From Pezicula radicicola (lineage: Eukaryota > Ascomycota > Leotiomycetes > Helotiales > Dermateaceae), in NCBI GenBank assembly GCA_003008705.1, contig PDUO01000026.1, positions 434,001 to 498,000 of the forward strand: a stretch of DNA of 64,000 bases. The letters are read 5' to 3'. The translations under genes were made by a program, and so were the position numbers. The notes beneath the pieces were generated by a model. That model was not told the origin of the DNA. It saw only the letters and a list, made by a program, of their open reading frames with translations, and did not search any database. Positions 37,184 to 49,900 of this stretch are shown piece by piece; within the stretch, counting starts at the first letter, position 1, and every line of letters starts with the position of its first letter.

Positions 37184-37605
37184 ACTTTGCTCCCTGTACG
37201 TACCAACTTCCCTCTGTCTTCTATCCACTTTCCCTCCGCAATCTCTAATTCATTTGCCAGCAACAACTCCAGACTCCAGATCTAACTTTATGGGGCCGGC
37301 CTGTCTCCAGAAAGGCAGCTCGCTAACACATTGGTCATGTGTTGTCATAATGAACGTAGGGTAGGATGAATGTTGGTGGAACTTACGCGCAACGCCTGCT
37401 TCTCGTGTTGCTGCTCTCCATCACCTATCACGGCCTCTCAATGCATATCTGGCCAATTTTCTTGAGATCCACAAGTGTGAATCCCCACCCTCTCCATCCT
37501 CCAGGAAATTCTTGCGGCAAGACTACCACGCCGCCGGTGACCCCATGAATCGAATCATCCTAGGAACAGCTTGACGCCCAGAGCAAGGGGAGCTACACAT
37601 AAGAT

Positions 37606-37615
37606 TTATATATAA
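37606..37615 (+). promoter_or_regulatory. TATA box of the sugar transporter
   Basis: TTATATATAA about 120 bp before the ATG, followed by a C/T-rich stretch (CCACTCTTCCTCCCCC), the usual fungal core-promoter layout. Confidence 0.5.
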
Positions 37616-37729
37616 TCCCGGGCCTACACCCTGCCACTCTTCCTCCCCCTTCATCCTCTTTTTTGTACTCAGGATCGACAGTCAATCTTCCTTCCCTAAC
37701 CTCATCCAACCCCAAATCCAACTTTCATC

Positions 37730-39656
37730 ATGGCTGGAGGGGCAGTTGCTCCCGTCGTGCACGGCACCACCGATACGTCTCGCATCGAGGCGCCAGTCAC
37801 ATTGAAGGCTTACCTGATGTGTGCCTTTGCTGCATTTGGTGGTATTTTCTTTGGATATGTATGTGCTCCTGAATTGTGTTTGAGCCACTCCCGATGTATC
37901 TAGAACAAGTAAACTAACACGCGCCAGGACACTGGTTGGATGGGTGGTGTTTTGGGAATGGTATGTAAATCCAATTGCAGCTTACCGAGCTGTAAAACCC
38001 AATCAACGCAATTAGATCTAACACTTCCCACAGCCTTACTTCAAGCACCTCTACACCGGACTCCCTTACCCTGCTGCCGATGCACCAAAGTCTGTCACCG
38101 ATGCGTTCGTTATTTCATCCTCGCAACAGTCTCTCATGACCTCAATTCTGTCAGCTGGTACTTTCTTCGGAGCCCTTCTCGCAGGTGATATTGCCGACAT
38201 GATTGGAAGAAGGTGGACTATTATTGCCGGGTGTGCAACCTTTACCGTTGGTTGTATTCTTGAGACTGCATCCACAACACTTGCTGTGATGACTGTTGGA
38301 CGTCTCATTGCCGGTGCCGGTGTTGGATTCATTTCGGCTATCATCATTTTGTACATGTCAGAGATTGCTCCCAAGAAGGTTCGAGGTGCTTTAGTTGCAG
38401 GTTATCAATTCTGCATTACCATCGGTATTCTTCTGTAAGTCTAATTCCTGGTTCTTGTATTGCCTCGTCTAATTTACATGTCTAGTGCCAACTGCGTGGT
38501 ATATGCTACACAAAACCGTCGCGACACCGGCTCCTACCGTATTCCTATCGGAGTCCAATTCCTGTGGGCTATTATTCTAGCTATTGGCCTCTTCTTCTTG
38601 CCAGAAAGCCCGCGTTACTTCGTGAAAAAAGGTCAACTTGAGAACGCAGCAAAGGCTCTTTCTAGCGTCCGCTCCCAGCCCATCGAGTCAGAGTACATCC
38701 AGGATGAGTTGGCTGAAATTATTGCCAATCACGAATATGAAATATCTGTTGTTCCTCAAACAAGCTACATATCTAGCTGGACCAACTGTTTCAAGGGTGG
38801 CCTCGGGGGTGGAAGTTCTAACCTTCGTCGTACCCTCTTAGGTATTGGGCTCCAAGCCATGCAACAGCTTACAGGTATCAACTTTATCTTCTACTACGGA
38901 GTTGTGTTCTTTGAGTCGCTTAACACTATTTCGAATTCCTTCCTCATCAGCTTAATCACTACTCTTGTCAACGTCTGCTCCACGCCGCTGGCCTTCTGGA
39001 TGGTCGAGCGATTTGGTCGTCGCAACCTCCTCATCTATGGTGGTAGCGGTATGGTTGTAGCTCAATTTATTGTCGGCATTATCGGCGTCACCGTTGGCCA
39101 GGACAAAGGAGCTGACACCAACACCTCCGCTGTTTCTGCCATGATTGCCTTCATCTGCCTCAATAGTGTGTTATTCCCAAACCCTAAAACATTTATAGCA
39201 GAATCATTTTTAACACGTTGAACAGTCTTCTTCTTTGCTACCACTTGGGGTCCCTGCGCATGGATCGTTATCGGAGAAGTGTTCCCTCTGCCAATTAGAT
39301 CTCATGGTGTTGCTCTCTCAACCGCGTCCAACTGGTTCTGGAATTGCATTATTGCTGTCATCACCCCCTACCTCGTCGGCGCTAAATACGCTGATCTCGG
39401 TCCAAAAATCTTCTTCATGTGGGGGTCCCTTTGCTGTGTCTCGGTCACCTTCGCCTACTTCCTTGTTCCCGAGACTAAAGGTCTCTCACTGGAGCAAGTC
39501 GACAAGATGCTCGAGGAGACTACACCGCGCAAGTCTCGCACATGGGTGCCCCATGAAACTTTCGCCGCAACTATGGGCTTGACCGAGAAGGGAATTTCAC
39601 TTGGGGGAGAGCACGTGGAGACTCACAACCAGGTTCCAAACAAGGAGGCCGTTTAA
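37730..39656 (+). CDS. MFS sugar transporter (hexose transporter-like)
   Basis: Proton-coupled or facilitative sugar uptake at the plasma membrane. Five exons: 37730-37858, 37928-37960, 38034-38434, 38486-39165, 39226-39656, totalling 558 codons (557 aa). The 33-nt second exon encodes DTGWMGGVLGM. Signature motifs: GGIFFGYDTGWMGG (TM1), LAGDIADMIGRRWT, GRLIAGAGVGFIS, PESPRYFVKKG, GLQAMQQLTGINFIFYYG (TM7), VERFGRRNLL, WGPCAWIVIGEVFPLPIRS, PETKGLSLEQVD. About twelve hydrophobic segments. The fourth intron (gtgtgt..gaacag) removes an in-frame TGA at 39219-39221, so that stop is not a lesion. The cytosolic tail is short, so it is a transporter rather than an Rgt2/Snf3-like sensor. Glucose or another hexose is likely; the precise substrate cannot be read from sequence. 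Confidence 0.93.
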
Positions 39657-40192
39657 GTCTTAGTCGTGGAGTTGACGAAGTAGGTAATTAATTCATGTTG
39701 AGTGGAAGATGTTGTATATTTTGCCAAGTGGATAGATCAGTGAGCGAAGCCTGGCTTGAGCACCCAAGAAGATGGCACCAGTAATTATAGATGTTAGAAT
39801 TATACTCCATAATAGTATTAGGATTACACTCCAATAAATCATTTACTCAATATCATTAACTTATTTTTACTCAGATAATGACATTTGCAATCAAAATTAG
39901 TAATAGCCAGCGATGTCTAGATGAGTTAGTTACCTTGCTTTTCAAACCCCATAGTAGTGTAAGACACTACGCCAAATTTTGAATCATAGCCGAATAGCTC
40001 TATGTAAAGAACTGGAATCATCTTAATGCAATACCACATTCACCATATAGTTTATATACTGTAATTTGGTTGCGGCAGGCTTGTGGTATAATAGCATTTG
40101 GTATAGTCTTAAGTTGTTGCACAAAGAGCCTTAACCTTCACAAGCTTTGAATCAAATACCGGTACCGGAATTAAGTAAGTTACTATAGCTAA

Positions 40193-40330
40193 GTTACTAA
40201 ATAAGTCAGTTCTTCCGATGAGTCGGTGATAAGTCGCGTACTCGAATTAGTGAAATTCTCAAATCAAATAGGTTACTCAAATAAGTCAATTACTCACATA
40301 AGTGATTTAGTTACGTAAAAGATGCTATAC
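40193..40330. repeat. Relic of dispersed TAACTTAAGTCAAG-type repeat
   Basis: Dense in CAAATAAGTCAATTACTC, TAAATAAGTCAGTT and AGGTTACTC words shared in style with 20881, 36100 and 54660. Confidence 0.35.
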
Positions 40331-40579
40331 TCCTATGTGACTATTTTAGACTCATAGTCAGCCATGTAACAAGAACTGCACTGTACGGAACAGTTTAAAG
40401 GTTATATAAGATGCTATTAGAAAACGCATCAGTATCTTGACGATTACCTTGCCATGTACTAGTCAGATTACTACAAATATCAGGAGGCTAGCTCCAACTA
40501 ATATCTTAAAGACAGGGAAGAAGAGTAGATTTACTTGCTAATTCCGCTTGTTGTTATTGAACTAGATGTACCCGGTATA

Positions 40580-40756
40580 CGAAGGTGCCGGGGGTAATGT
40601 TTTACTTACCGCCTTCTTAGGGATAAAATACAGGGGTGCTGGCCGGGTGAATTCTTCTGTGTACACCTTGAATTAGTGGTAATCAGCTAGTGATTATTCT
40701 ACCAGACATAAACCCCTGTAGAGCGGTGTACAAAACATTACCCCCCGGCACCTTCG
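40580..40756. mobile_element. MITE, 177 bp, with TA target duplication
   Basis: Ends are inverted repeats: left CGAAGGTGCCGGGGG then TAATGTTTT; right AAAACATTA then CCCCCCGGCACCTTCG, matching over about 25 bp with one extra base. The match continues imperfectly inward (ACCGC..TACAGGGGT arms). TA lies on both sides (40578-40579 and 40757-40758), the target mark of Tc1/mariner-type transposases. No coding capacity, so it is non-autonomous and would need a transposase from elsewhere. Confidence 0.75.
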
Positions 40757-42814
40757 TAGGTAATAAATCGACCGATCGTCACTGCTACTATTATTAGGAA
40801 GTGGATAATAGGTTGGGTATACTAGAAACTTAAGAGTTTCCTTCTCTTAATCTTTCAAGCATTGAACTAGAAGCGAGAAAAGTTAAAAGCAGTAATCTGT
40901 TGAACATAAGCGACGGCACAAATTGTAGGAAGCTGAAAAAACGGGCCAATGAGGTTGTTGTGATTTGAAAAAAGAATAATCTAAAAGATACCAGCCTATG
41001 AACGATGGTAATAATAGTGGCGACAATTTAAATACCAGGATGGCTATGGATGTGATGGTCTTGATGTAATGTACAAGTAGGTACGAAGTACAGTCACGAT
41101 ATTCTTAAATTACAGAGAAACAGAATCTCAACAGATAGACGAGTTAAAATATCGTGCAAAAGCAAAGTCGCAAGCGCCCGAAAAGAAATAAAAGTTTTCA
41201 TCAACCAAGGAAAAAGGTAGGCATACATTCATCATCCCTTGGGTTTTGAATTAAGGTAGCGACCGAATATACGAAGAAAGGAACTCATGGTCTAGACCCA
41301 GCCTTAACATTTAACCTTCCTATTAACCTTAAATCAACAACCACGTCACTTCCACAGGTGGTGGGACACAGTCGAAACGTTTCCCGGCTCTTATTTTTCT
41401 TTCTCATCCTTTGATACATCTTCCTCAGAGTCATATGTACTTAGTGACAATATACTACTGCACAAGTGCAACAACCTAAAAGCGCGCCCGGACGTCTAAA
41501 ACACATTCACACTCACGTGCCATTCTGCGTACGAGTACTTCCTACCGCAAAGCTTAATTATCTATCACCTCGCAAACACATGTCACTGTACCCTACAGTT
41601 GAGTGAATTGACCATTGCACTACTTCGCCTTGCCCCGAAGGACTGGTGTGGAATTCATTATTTGACTACATACACTCCCTCGGAGTCTGACCTTGAACAC
41701 CTACGGGTCCTACCGTCCTTCCGAAATCCCCCTTCTCATCGCAAACTGAAACTATATCAGTGCAGCACCTCTCGATACCTGTGCGTGCCGTGCACACTAC
41801 CTTTTCCTCGCTTCGTACCTCTGTACGGGTCCAAGGGTGCAAAGAAGACTTCGATACTTTCACATGATGTCGTCCGAACAAACAAGCACTATACTCAACC
41901 CTGGCGACCATCTTATCATAAGTCTAATGAAACATCTCCCAACTCTTATCATAAACTGAAAAGTGATGAACCATCCTCGCGTCTCATAAATCTGCGGTTA
42001 TCGCTCGCTTCGTAGCTACGATAATTCCCATCGCTAAGCCTTACCTCCTGTAGCTCCCGTGCTTCCACTTACCACTTCAACACTACCGGTACTCTTTAAA
42101 AAGAAAAAACAAACAGACTCGTCTGAACAATAACGCGAACTCGAGAAAGAATACTCGTAGATAAATAAAAAAGAAAAGTCCGAGGAAACAAATGAAGTCA
42201 ACCATTACAGAACTACTCTTTCCATCTATCCATCCATCCATCTTAGCCTGCCTCACCTTACCTAACCCAACCTTGTCTTCCAAACTCCCGGCGAGCCTAG
42301 CCCTACAACCCAAAATAAACTTCCGCTACGGCTGTGACAGATTATCTACATTACGAAAAAGTGCGGACTCTCCGAAGTACGTACTACTACGACACACGAC
42401 CACACAACGCCATGAAAATCCCCTACGTCACAACCACCTCATCTGAACTTAACATACCTCGTAATACTCGTACGGCATAAACAACTTTTTCGTACAAAAC
42501 ATCAAAACTACAAAGTACATAAGCAGACAAACTAAAAACAACTACATGCCCCAGCGCAATCTAATGCATTCATTCTTTACACATAAGTTGATGCGTTACA
42601 GACAGACAGACAGCACATACACTCTGATGGTCCCTTCTCCCTCATAGAGCTTGAAATTATCGACACACCGAGAAGGACCGAATATACGAATTTAGAGCTA
42701 CATCATCTGTATTGCATTATTCTTATTATCGGTATTTTAAAGTCGTCGCCGTCCTCGCGTAAGGCCCGGCCCCCTCGAAACCTTCTTCTCGAAACCTTCT
42801 TTTTTCATGCATTC

Positions 42815-43021
42815 TCACCCATCGTGTTCCGCTTCCCCCACTTGATCCGAATGAACTATAGGCACGTGTGCCACCCAAGTCTCTGCCCTTTGTAAGAATA
42901 TTAGACCAAGTATGAAAATCATAAGAAGGATCGTGATAATCATCAAAGAATTGGACGCTTGTCTCGGGTGCTTAGCGAGGAAACGAATGACGATAACAAT
43001 GACCATGGTTATGGTGATCAT
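42815..43021 (-). CDS. Small two-helix membrane protein candidate, 68 aa
   Basis: Reads two hydrophobic segments (ITITMVIVIVIRFLA and LMIITILLMIFILGLIFL) split by a polar KHPRQASNS loop, with an acidic His-containing tail. A good splice acceptor (TTTGTTTCTTCCAG) lies just upstream on the same strand, so this could be the last exon of a larger gene. Hydrophobic frames can arise by chance in T-rich DNA, hence low confidence. Confidence 0.25.
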   Translation of the reverse strand: MITITMVIVIVIRFLAKHPRQASNSLMIITILLMIFILGLIFLQRAETWVAHVPIVHSDQVGEAEHDG

Positions 43022-43493
43022 GTGGTGATCTTTTTCACTGGAAGAAACAAAGCACAGGTACTGGTAGACGAGTAAAATGGAACAGCAAGTAATTGTATCA
43101 TCCTCTGAATTTTGTCTATACTACAAATATACAATTATCCAGTTACAACTGCTTATTGTCTCCTCCACCACAAAATATACACTCGTACTTGTACAAACGA
43201 CTCCTAAAAGAGTACTCAATGTCTATCCGACCATCCGACTTAATAATTACAAGAATAAAACACATACAGTTATAGTGCTCATTAAAGAAAAAGTGTGGGC
43301 GACACATACTGTGGTCGATACTCAGATCCCAGACATAAAAAAAACCGACGGGAATAATTGTAGCCTCCCAGTCCAAGCAATTGCTCCATAATAACACCAT
43401 TCCCCATTCCCTAATGCATAGAGGGAGCAAAATAATGCAATCCGCTAAAGCGCAAGATAAAAATCAAACTTTTAATCATCCTCTCTTCAATCA

Positions 43494-46400
43494 TTATGTC
43501 GAGAGCGTGGCAAATCTGCCTTCAAATGCCTTCACTCTCTCCGCCTCAATTTGTTTTTGGAGCCTCCTCGTCTCTCGGACAGCTTCCTCTCTCTCGTTCT
43601 GAAGTTCCATAACCTCAATCTGGGCGACGTTCATGCGTCCTACAACCTCCTCCATTGCTTGATCGGCATCAGCCAAGGCGCCCTCCAACTCCAGTACTCG
43701 TTGCTTCAAGAAATCCACCTTTGAGTCCTCAGAGACAGAAAGTGCCTTCCCGGAACTAGTAGACATGATTCGCGGTGCTTTTGCCGAGTTTGCAAACATA
43801 GGAGTAAGTGGTGTCTTTGGAGCGAAGAGACGTGGCGACCGGAGACCGTCCTTCACGCGTAAGAGTTGGTCGTTGTGAGACTCTCTCAATTCCCGGATCT
43901 CCTCTTCGTGGCGAGAGATGGTTTCCTCTGAAGCTTGCTGAGCAGCCAAAAGCTTGTCTTCAAGGGACTTAAGTCTACTTTGCATGAACATGATCTTCAT
44001 AGCGTTATCCCTCTGCTCTTTCTCGCCCCGCTCAATGGTCTCAGCTAGGCGTTGTCTTAGAGTGCTGTTCGACGCAAGCTGCTGCCGAACCTGCGTAGCC
44101 AGCTCTTCTACTCGTTTGGCGGATTCCTGGAGCTCGTTTGCTAGAGTCATCTCTTGACTTACATGGCCCTTTTCAGATTCTCGCATAGCATTAGACTGTT
44201 CGCGAAGAGCGTCCGCTTCTTGGATTGCAAAGTCTCGCTCAGAGATGGCATCGGATAGAGCAGACTCGAGCTGCTTCATTGCTTTGTCAGTATCCGCGTC
44301 CATGGTAGACGACCCCAATGCATCCACTCGGGCCAAGGAATCCGCGTAGGCGGTTTGTAGATCTCTATAAGCCTTTTCAAGTGATTCCGAAGTAACTGGA
44401 TTACTACTACGGCGGCTGCTACTGTTGGGCCGGGATCCTGGAGCTGCAATCAAGATATCCTTCTCTTCCAAGAGACTCTTCAACGATGCAATTTCTTGCT
44501 CTGCACGATCAAGGTCCATCTTCAACCCACTCAAGCCCTTCTCACATTGCCACTTTTGCTGTATGGCTTCATCGGCACGTTGACGAAGTGTGTTGATTTC
44601 CTCGCGTAGGTTAGCGACCTCTCTGTCGTAGCTGATGCGTTTTGGCGAGCTTAAAAGCGCACGATCGCGCTCCATCTCCAATTGCCGAAGTTTCTTCTCA
44701 TTCTCCCGGTTCTGGTGTTCTTGACGTTCAAGGAGACTCTTCAAAGCGGCATGCAACGCATCACGTTGAAGTTCAACATCCTTCACACGCTCGGCAAGAG
44801 CGTCCCGTGATTCCACGGTCTTGACTGATCCAGATCTCTGAAGGCCAAGGGATGGTGGTCGAGAGAAAGAACCACGTGTAGCGACAGAGTTCGATCTCGA
44901 CAGTCCTACTGTTTTCCGTGTGGGAACTGGGCCGGCTTCCTCTGAAATAGTATTAAATTTCTTCATTTGTTGCTGCATATCGTGCTGCATTTTCTGAGCA
45001 TTAATTAATGTTGTGTTCTCGTTCTTGAGTGCTTGGAGCTCTTGTTGCATCTTCGTTTGCTCATAGGTGAGTTGCTCGTGCTGTGATGCTTGGGCTTCAA
45101 GACCCTCCACGCGAGCTCTTAATTGGGGTACAATCTCATCTCGGAGGTTGTCGCGCTCATTGGAGGAGGTTTGTAATTCATCCTTGAGAGCTGATAGGAG
45201 ATCCTCAAAATTGTCTTTTACTTGTCGTTCTTCTGCAAGTCGACGGCGCAAGTCTTCGCAGGTATTTTCAAGGTCCTTTAGGCGACCAGAACTGCTGATT
45301 GAGTTCATGGAAGCAAGTTCTGCCTAGAGAAAGCTTTAGTTTCTGGTAATCAAGAGTTTTGCCTAAAAAATACATACCTGTGCTGCTTTATCTTCAAGGC
45401 GGCGAATTTGAGTTTCTAGCTGCTTTCGGCGGTTTCTTTCCTCTTGGACCTTGGCGGTAAGCTCAAGCTGCACTGAAGCCTTCTCCTGTGCCGCCTTTCT
45501 GAGAACCCGATCGATCTCATCTTGCTTGGAGTCTGACTCTCCATACTTGACAGAGCTGTAACCAGAGTCAGAGAAATAATCGCTCGTCCTCTTGCCGGCT
45601 GAGCTTGAAGGGTTGGCAGCTTCTGCCTGCAAACGATCAACAAGGTCTTCGAGATCCATTTCGCGTCTGATTGAAGATGCAAGCTCAGCACTGATTTGCT
45701 TTAATTCTTCCTCCATCTCTTCGACTTGTACGGGTGATGTTGGGGTTGCCGGTGGTATTTGAAGGTAGGCGTTTCCGAAGTATCCGACATCTGCATTAGC
45801 CTTTTGAATGTCAAGAGCTGAAGGCATCTGTTTGCTGTTTGAAGTTTTAGACGCATCAGTAAGTTCGGGGGATGTGGGGGAGGGGATAGGCGAATAAGCT
45901 TTGTCCGAAAAGGTTGTTATTGACGAGCCTCCAGGAGATGCTCCGTTCGCTCCCCAACCGAAGAATGATGTAAGTTTAGAGCCTGACGGGGATTTGGGTT
46001 GCGACTTTTGAACCGTCGTGTCAGAGGAGGTTGAGTCGTTGGAGAAACTTCGCTTGGGCGCCTGAGCTGGCAAAGTTAAGCTGTGTAGTGGTGTAGCCTT
46101 GCTTGAAAAAACAGACATAGTAGCCGAACGTGAGTGGTCTGAATATGTAGAACCACCGTGCCAAACACCTGTAGATTGGGACGCAAGGCTAAGGGCAGAG
46201 TCACTCGTCAAGCGAGCATGTTTTGGGAGCGAGCTCTGACGTTGCTGTTGCGAAGGTAGAGCGAGGTTCGGACTTTTGGGAGACGGGTCTTGTCCGATGT
46301 TTTCTTTCGCAAGTGCTGTGACGTGGTGTTCCAACGTGGGGTCGGATGATTTTTCTGCTGTCAAAGCAACTCGTTCGTTTGAAGCTCTGTTTGAACGTCA

Positions 46401-46928
46401 GCATTGAGGAACCGCGGCGTTGAAACTTGAAGAAGCTCCTTTTGGAGACAAAGTAGAAAGGCAGTATTACTTCTTGTTTCCTTGGCCTGACAACCGTGGT
46501 AGAAATGGCTTATTAGAGATGGCAGGGAACTCATATAAAGTTGGGCTGTCGAGCGAGTACGGTCTGATGAAAGGCTCTTCTGGGAGTTCCAGAGTTGCGG
46601 CTAGATGCTTTGCAGCCAGATGCTCTCCAGATGAGAAACGCGTAGCTAAAGGAGAGGCAGTCGGCGGCAAGGGCTTCCGCTTGACTGATGACAACGAGGA
46701 GTTTGAAAAGGTTCGCGAACGTTTTGACAACAAAGGTATCGAAGGCGCTCGAGTTCTTCCAGTCGCCGAGCTGTAGGGATTAGGGTTCTGGAGGTCGGTG
46801 TGATCTTTGACGGGTGAAGTGTTGAGATCAGATGAGTCTGAAGCAGTCTGAGTATCAAAGTGAGGATCAGCAGGAGGGGAGGGGTGAGAGGCCTCTCGCA
46901 AAGGCAGTGGACGAGGTGCGAAGGCCAT
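43494..46928 (-). CDS. Large coiled-coil protein, 1098 aa, unknown function
   Basis: Exons 46928-46471, 46386-45378, 45323-43494 (1099 codons); introns gtaata..aacag and gtatgt..tctag. The N-terminal 350 residues are Ser/Pro/Thr-rich with a short Trp motif (LTSFFGWGANGASPGG). From about residue 390 to the end it is almost continuous heptad coiled coil (EEMEEELKQISAELASSIRREMDLEDLVDRL; DLENTCEDLRRRLAEERQVKDNFEDLL; ALADADQAMEEVVGRMNVAQIEVMELQNEREEAV), broken by Ser-rich spacers near SVATRGSFSRPPSLG and FAPKTPLTPMF. It looks like a conserved filamentous-fungal coiled-coil family (possibly the one Pfam calls DUF7603, from memory). A scaffold or cytoskeletal role would be inference. Confidence 0.82.
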
Positions 46929-49900
46929 GGTTTGTATGAAAGCCAGGATTTAGCAGACAAGACATTGGGTGGACCAAAGATTCAGGAAAGATGTGCACAA
47001 TTCTGGGTGAGATAGATTGGACACATTGGAGATTGTGCTGGGAAAGAGCGCACGAGGCAGTTGTGATTGCGACGTGAGGGTAACAACGAGCTGTAGATGC
47101 TCGAAAAGGTATCTGTCGCACCCCTTTCGCCGGGCCTACGACATTCTGGATGGGCAAGCGCCGAATTGTGGGAAGATGGCGCTGGGTTACGCGCTCTGGC
47201 CGCTACAATGGAGAAGGAAATAGGCCTATCATTGGTGTAGAGCCGTTCTCGTTCCTGAAAACACTGGGTCTCAGGGTGCCACCCCGCCAGGAACAAAGAA
47301 GATGACAGGGAACTGAGGTTGCTAAAAGAGAAGGCAGGCCGGGCTTGCAGGGCCTAGAGAAGATAAAGTATGAGGACAGCGATGCTACGGACCAACGAAC
47401 CAGAGCTGATTATTCGCAGTTGCGCTTTCTGCGAGACTTCAGACCACTGTCGCCAGGACTTGTGATTTGCTCTGTTGCCCTGTTGCCCTATCGCATTCTC
47501 CTCGCACTCTTTGCGCCATCAATTGCTGACTGAGCAAGTGTTTGGCTGTGAGGAAATGCTCAATTACAATTACAATTACAATTATTACTCGTCGCAGCTA
47601 GAAGTAAGAATCTCCCATTTCAGAGCCATTTAAGCCAGAGATTCTCCAGCCAGCGCTTGCCGAAATGTGTCTTCCCTGACATGCCCCAATTCCCGTTCCC
47701 TGACTATGGAGTACTAACCCTCGCACACCGCCCGCCGGAAGAAGTACACCCCATGTTAATCCACCCCTGTCCATAACGTTCGCCTAGGTAGGGAATACAA
47801 CATGACAAGGTACTTGATGCAGTCGTTACCGAAGAAACATCGAGGAACTCGAAACAGAACGCAAGTAAATAATGTTCTAGAATCCCGATCTTGATCAACA
47901 TCGGGTGATTCTATTACGACTTGTATGTACAGTACTGTAATCAAAGGGCCTCATCAGAAATTCATAAATGAAATAGACACCTGCCGAGAAAGCGCGGTTT
48001 ACAGGCCAACAAAACAGCCCAGCGCGCTGAACGCGTAATTTAGCAGCGTGACTTGAATGATAATCATCTCACAACTGCTTGTGCGGAAGGAAGAACAAGC
48101 ATTTGTGATCCACAACCGAGATCTCACGTTGTGCCGAGCGGCTTGCTTTTGCGTTTTCCCACGCTCAAAAGCAGCAAAGACACTGTTCGAAACGACCAAG
48201 CCAGACTCTCAGCGCCTACTCGTACCCACGTACCGATACTTTACGACATGACACCAATTCGAGACTCTTAATTCTTATTTCGCAAAGAAAACTTAGAACC
48301 CTACCTACGACTGAGTGCATGATAGAATCTAAGTTAATTCAAATCAGAACCATCATCACCATCGTCATCATTAATAAATAATACCTGCTGCAATATAGGT
48401 CGGCCAATGCTCATTCCATCAGTATCAATGCTCAATCTCAATGCCGGACTCCACAACCAAACCAAACCCAATACGCGAAATGCCCATCTACTTTACCAAA
48501 CTTCTGCCAACGGTGCTCAGAAGCAGGAAATTAAAGAAAAATGACCCTATCTCTTCTCAAAATAGCCCATATTAGATAATGAGGCTGTGAATACCACGGC
48601 ACGTACCATCCGCTGCTCTTCCGTAAGTGCAATAATTTAACACGAATTAATCTACCGAAAGTCTCCTAGCATAAAGGAAGTATATCTCAACGTCATGCAA
48701 CAGCCGCAGCTCCGAGATTCAATATACTCGCACAACGCCGTTGTCGCCACACATTTTCTACGAATGTACTATTCTAGACCACCACTTCCCCATATTCGGG
48801 GTCCAAAAAATCCTTCTAAAAGGGAAGCAAACGCGTCGTTGCGTGCAAATCCACCACCAATGCACTACCAATGCACCATGCTGATCTCCACCCTTTCTCG
48901 TCTTTAGAGTTACAGTCACAGTTCCCCTTTGAGATCCTCGAGAAATGAGCACTTTTGAGGTGCGAAATCTGCAGGTCATGCTTCGCTAATCACGTAGGAT
49001 TGATGCCTGTGCTTGTGCTTGAAGCCTTGAATAATCCATGATTGGCATGAATGATAAGTAAAGATAGGAGAATGCGATTATGCCCGAAGATAGCACGGGG
49101 GGCAATGTGGTCTTTGCTTGGTGAGGCCGGTGAGGAACGAACGACACTTCTCAGGAGTGAACGTACAGTACAGGAGCATCGGAGGGGCTTGAAACATTTT
49201 GTCATAAACTATTTAAATTGCTTGTTTGTGTCTTGCGATCTTTGCTGTATGAAGAATGGAGGGTTTAGCGCCATTACGGTCTAAGGGATGAAAGTACTGC
49301 TCACTGCAGATCCATGATAAGTACGCGGTATTTGAGTGCTGCTCAACTACCGCAGATCTGGTGATCCTGATACAATACTCAAGTTCATCCAAGATTTACA
49401 TTCAGTATGGAGATAACTCAAAATGACAACCGTCCCGTTCAGGCAACAGTCACGAAGAACTTAGAGACAGGAAGAAGAGCGCTTGCCTTGGCCGCTCGGA
49501 ATCATAGCAGGCCGAGAACGTTAACTTTGAAGTATCTCCGTATGTAGCAACCAAAGTCAAAGACAAAATAAACATAAGTGTTGAGACAAACAATGACTTC
49601 AACAATAAGGTTATTTGAAGAGGACATAGACCTCTTAAACTCTCTATCGCCTACCCCCACATACACACTCTCTCTTTGTTCCAAACATCAACTTACTCTG
49701 AGAATCTGAGTTTGAGAGGTGCTCCTGAAAATACAATTTGCGAATAGGTACAAGTAACGACCGACGAGTACGGAGTAGCAAGCAACAAAAGCGCTTAGCT
49801 GTAACATATGCACGACTCACCTCCGCACATCTTCATATTTACATTATATGTAAGAGAAAGCTCGTCTGAGACCAAGGAAGTCAACCTAGCCTCCATAGAA

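Larger units (their letters stand above)
35368..37729. other. Spacer and sugar-transporter promoter
   Basis: 2.4 kb. It holds the CHD1 3' end, an AT-rich part with a repeat relic (36100-36150), a (GTA)6 microsatellite at 36601-36618 and the upstream region of the sugar transporter. Frames here (for example 36221-36604) show no protein-like content. Confidence 0.5.
39657..43493. other. Long AT-rich spacer containing a MITE
   Basis: 3.8 kb without a convincing gene. It holds a repeat relic (40193-40330), the MITE at 40580-40756, a CCAT-type run near 42228-42242, a CAGA run near 42600 and one small membrane-protein candidate (42815-43021). The frame at 41599-42015 (138 aa) has no recognisable content and probably arises by chance. 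Confidence 0.5.

Noticed and set aside
39160..39225. Premature stop in the sugar transporter
   Set aside because: The TGA lies in a GT-AG intron (39166-39225); splicing gives the conserved CLNIFFFATTWGPCAW.
41599..42015. 138-aa plus-strand frame
   Set aside because: No recognisable motif, low-quality composition and no splice or promoter context; likely chance in a gene-free spacer.
46420..46776. 118-aa plus-strand frame
   Set aside because: Antisense to the first exon of the coiled-coil gene.
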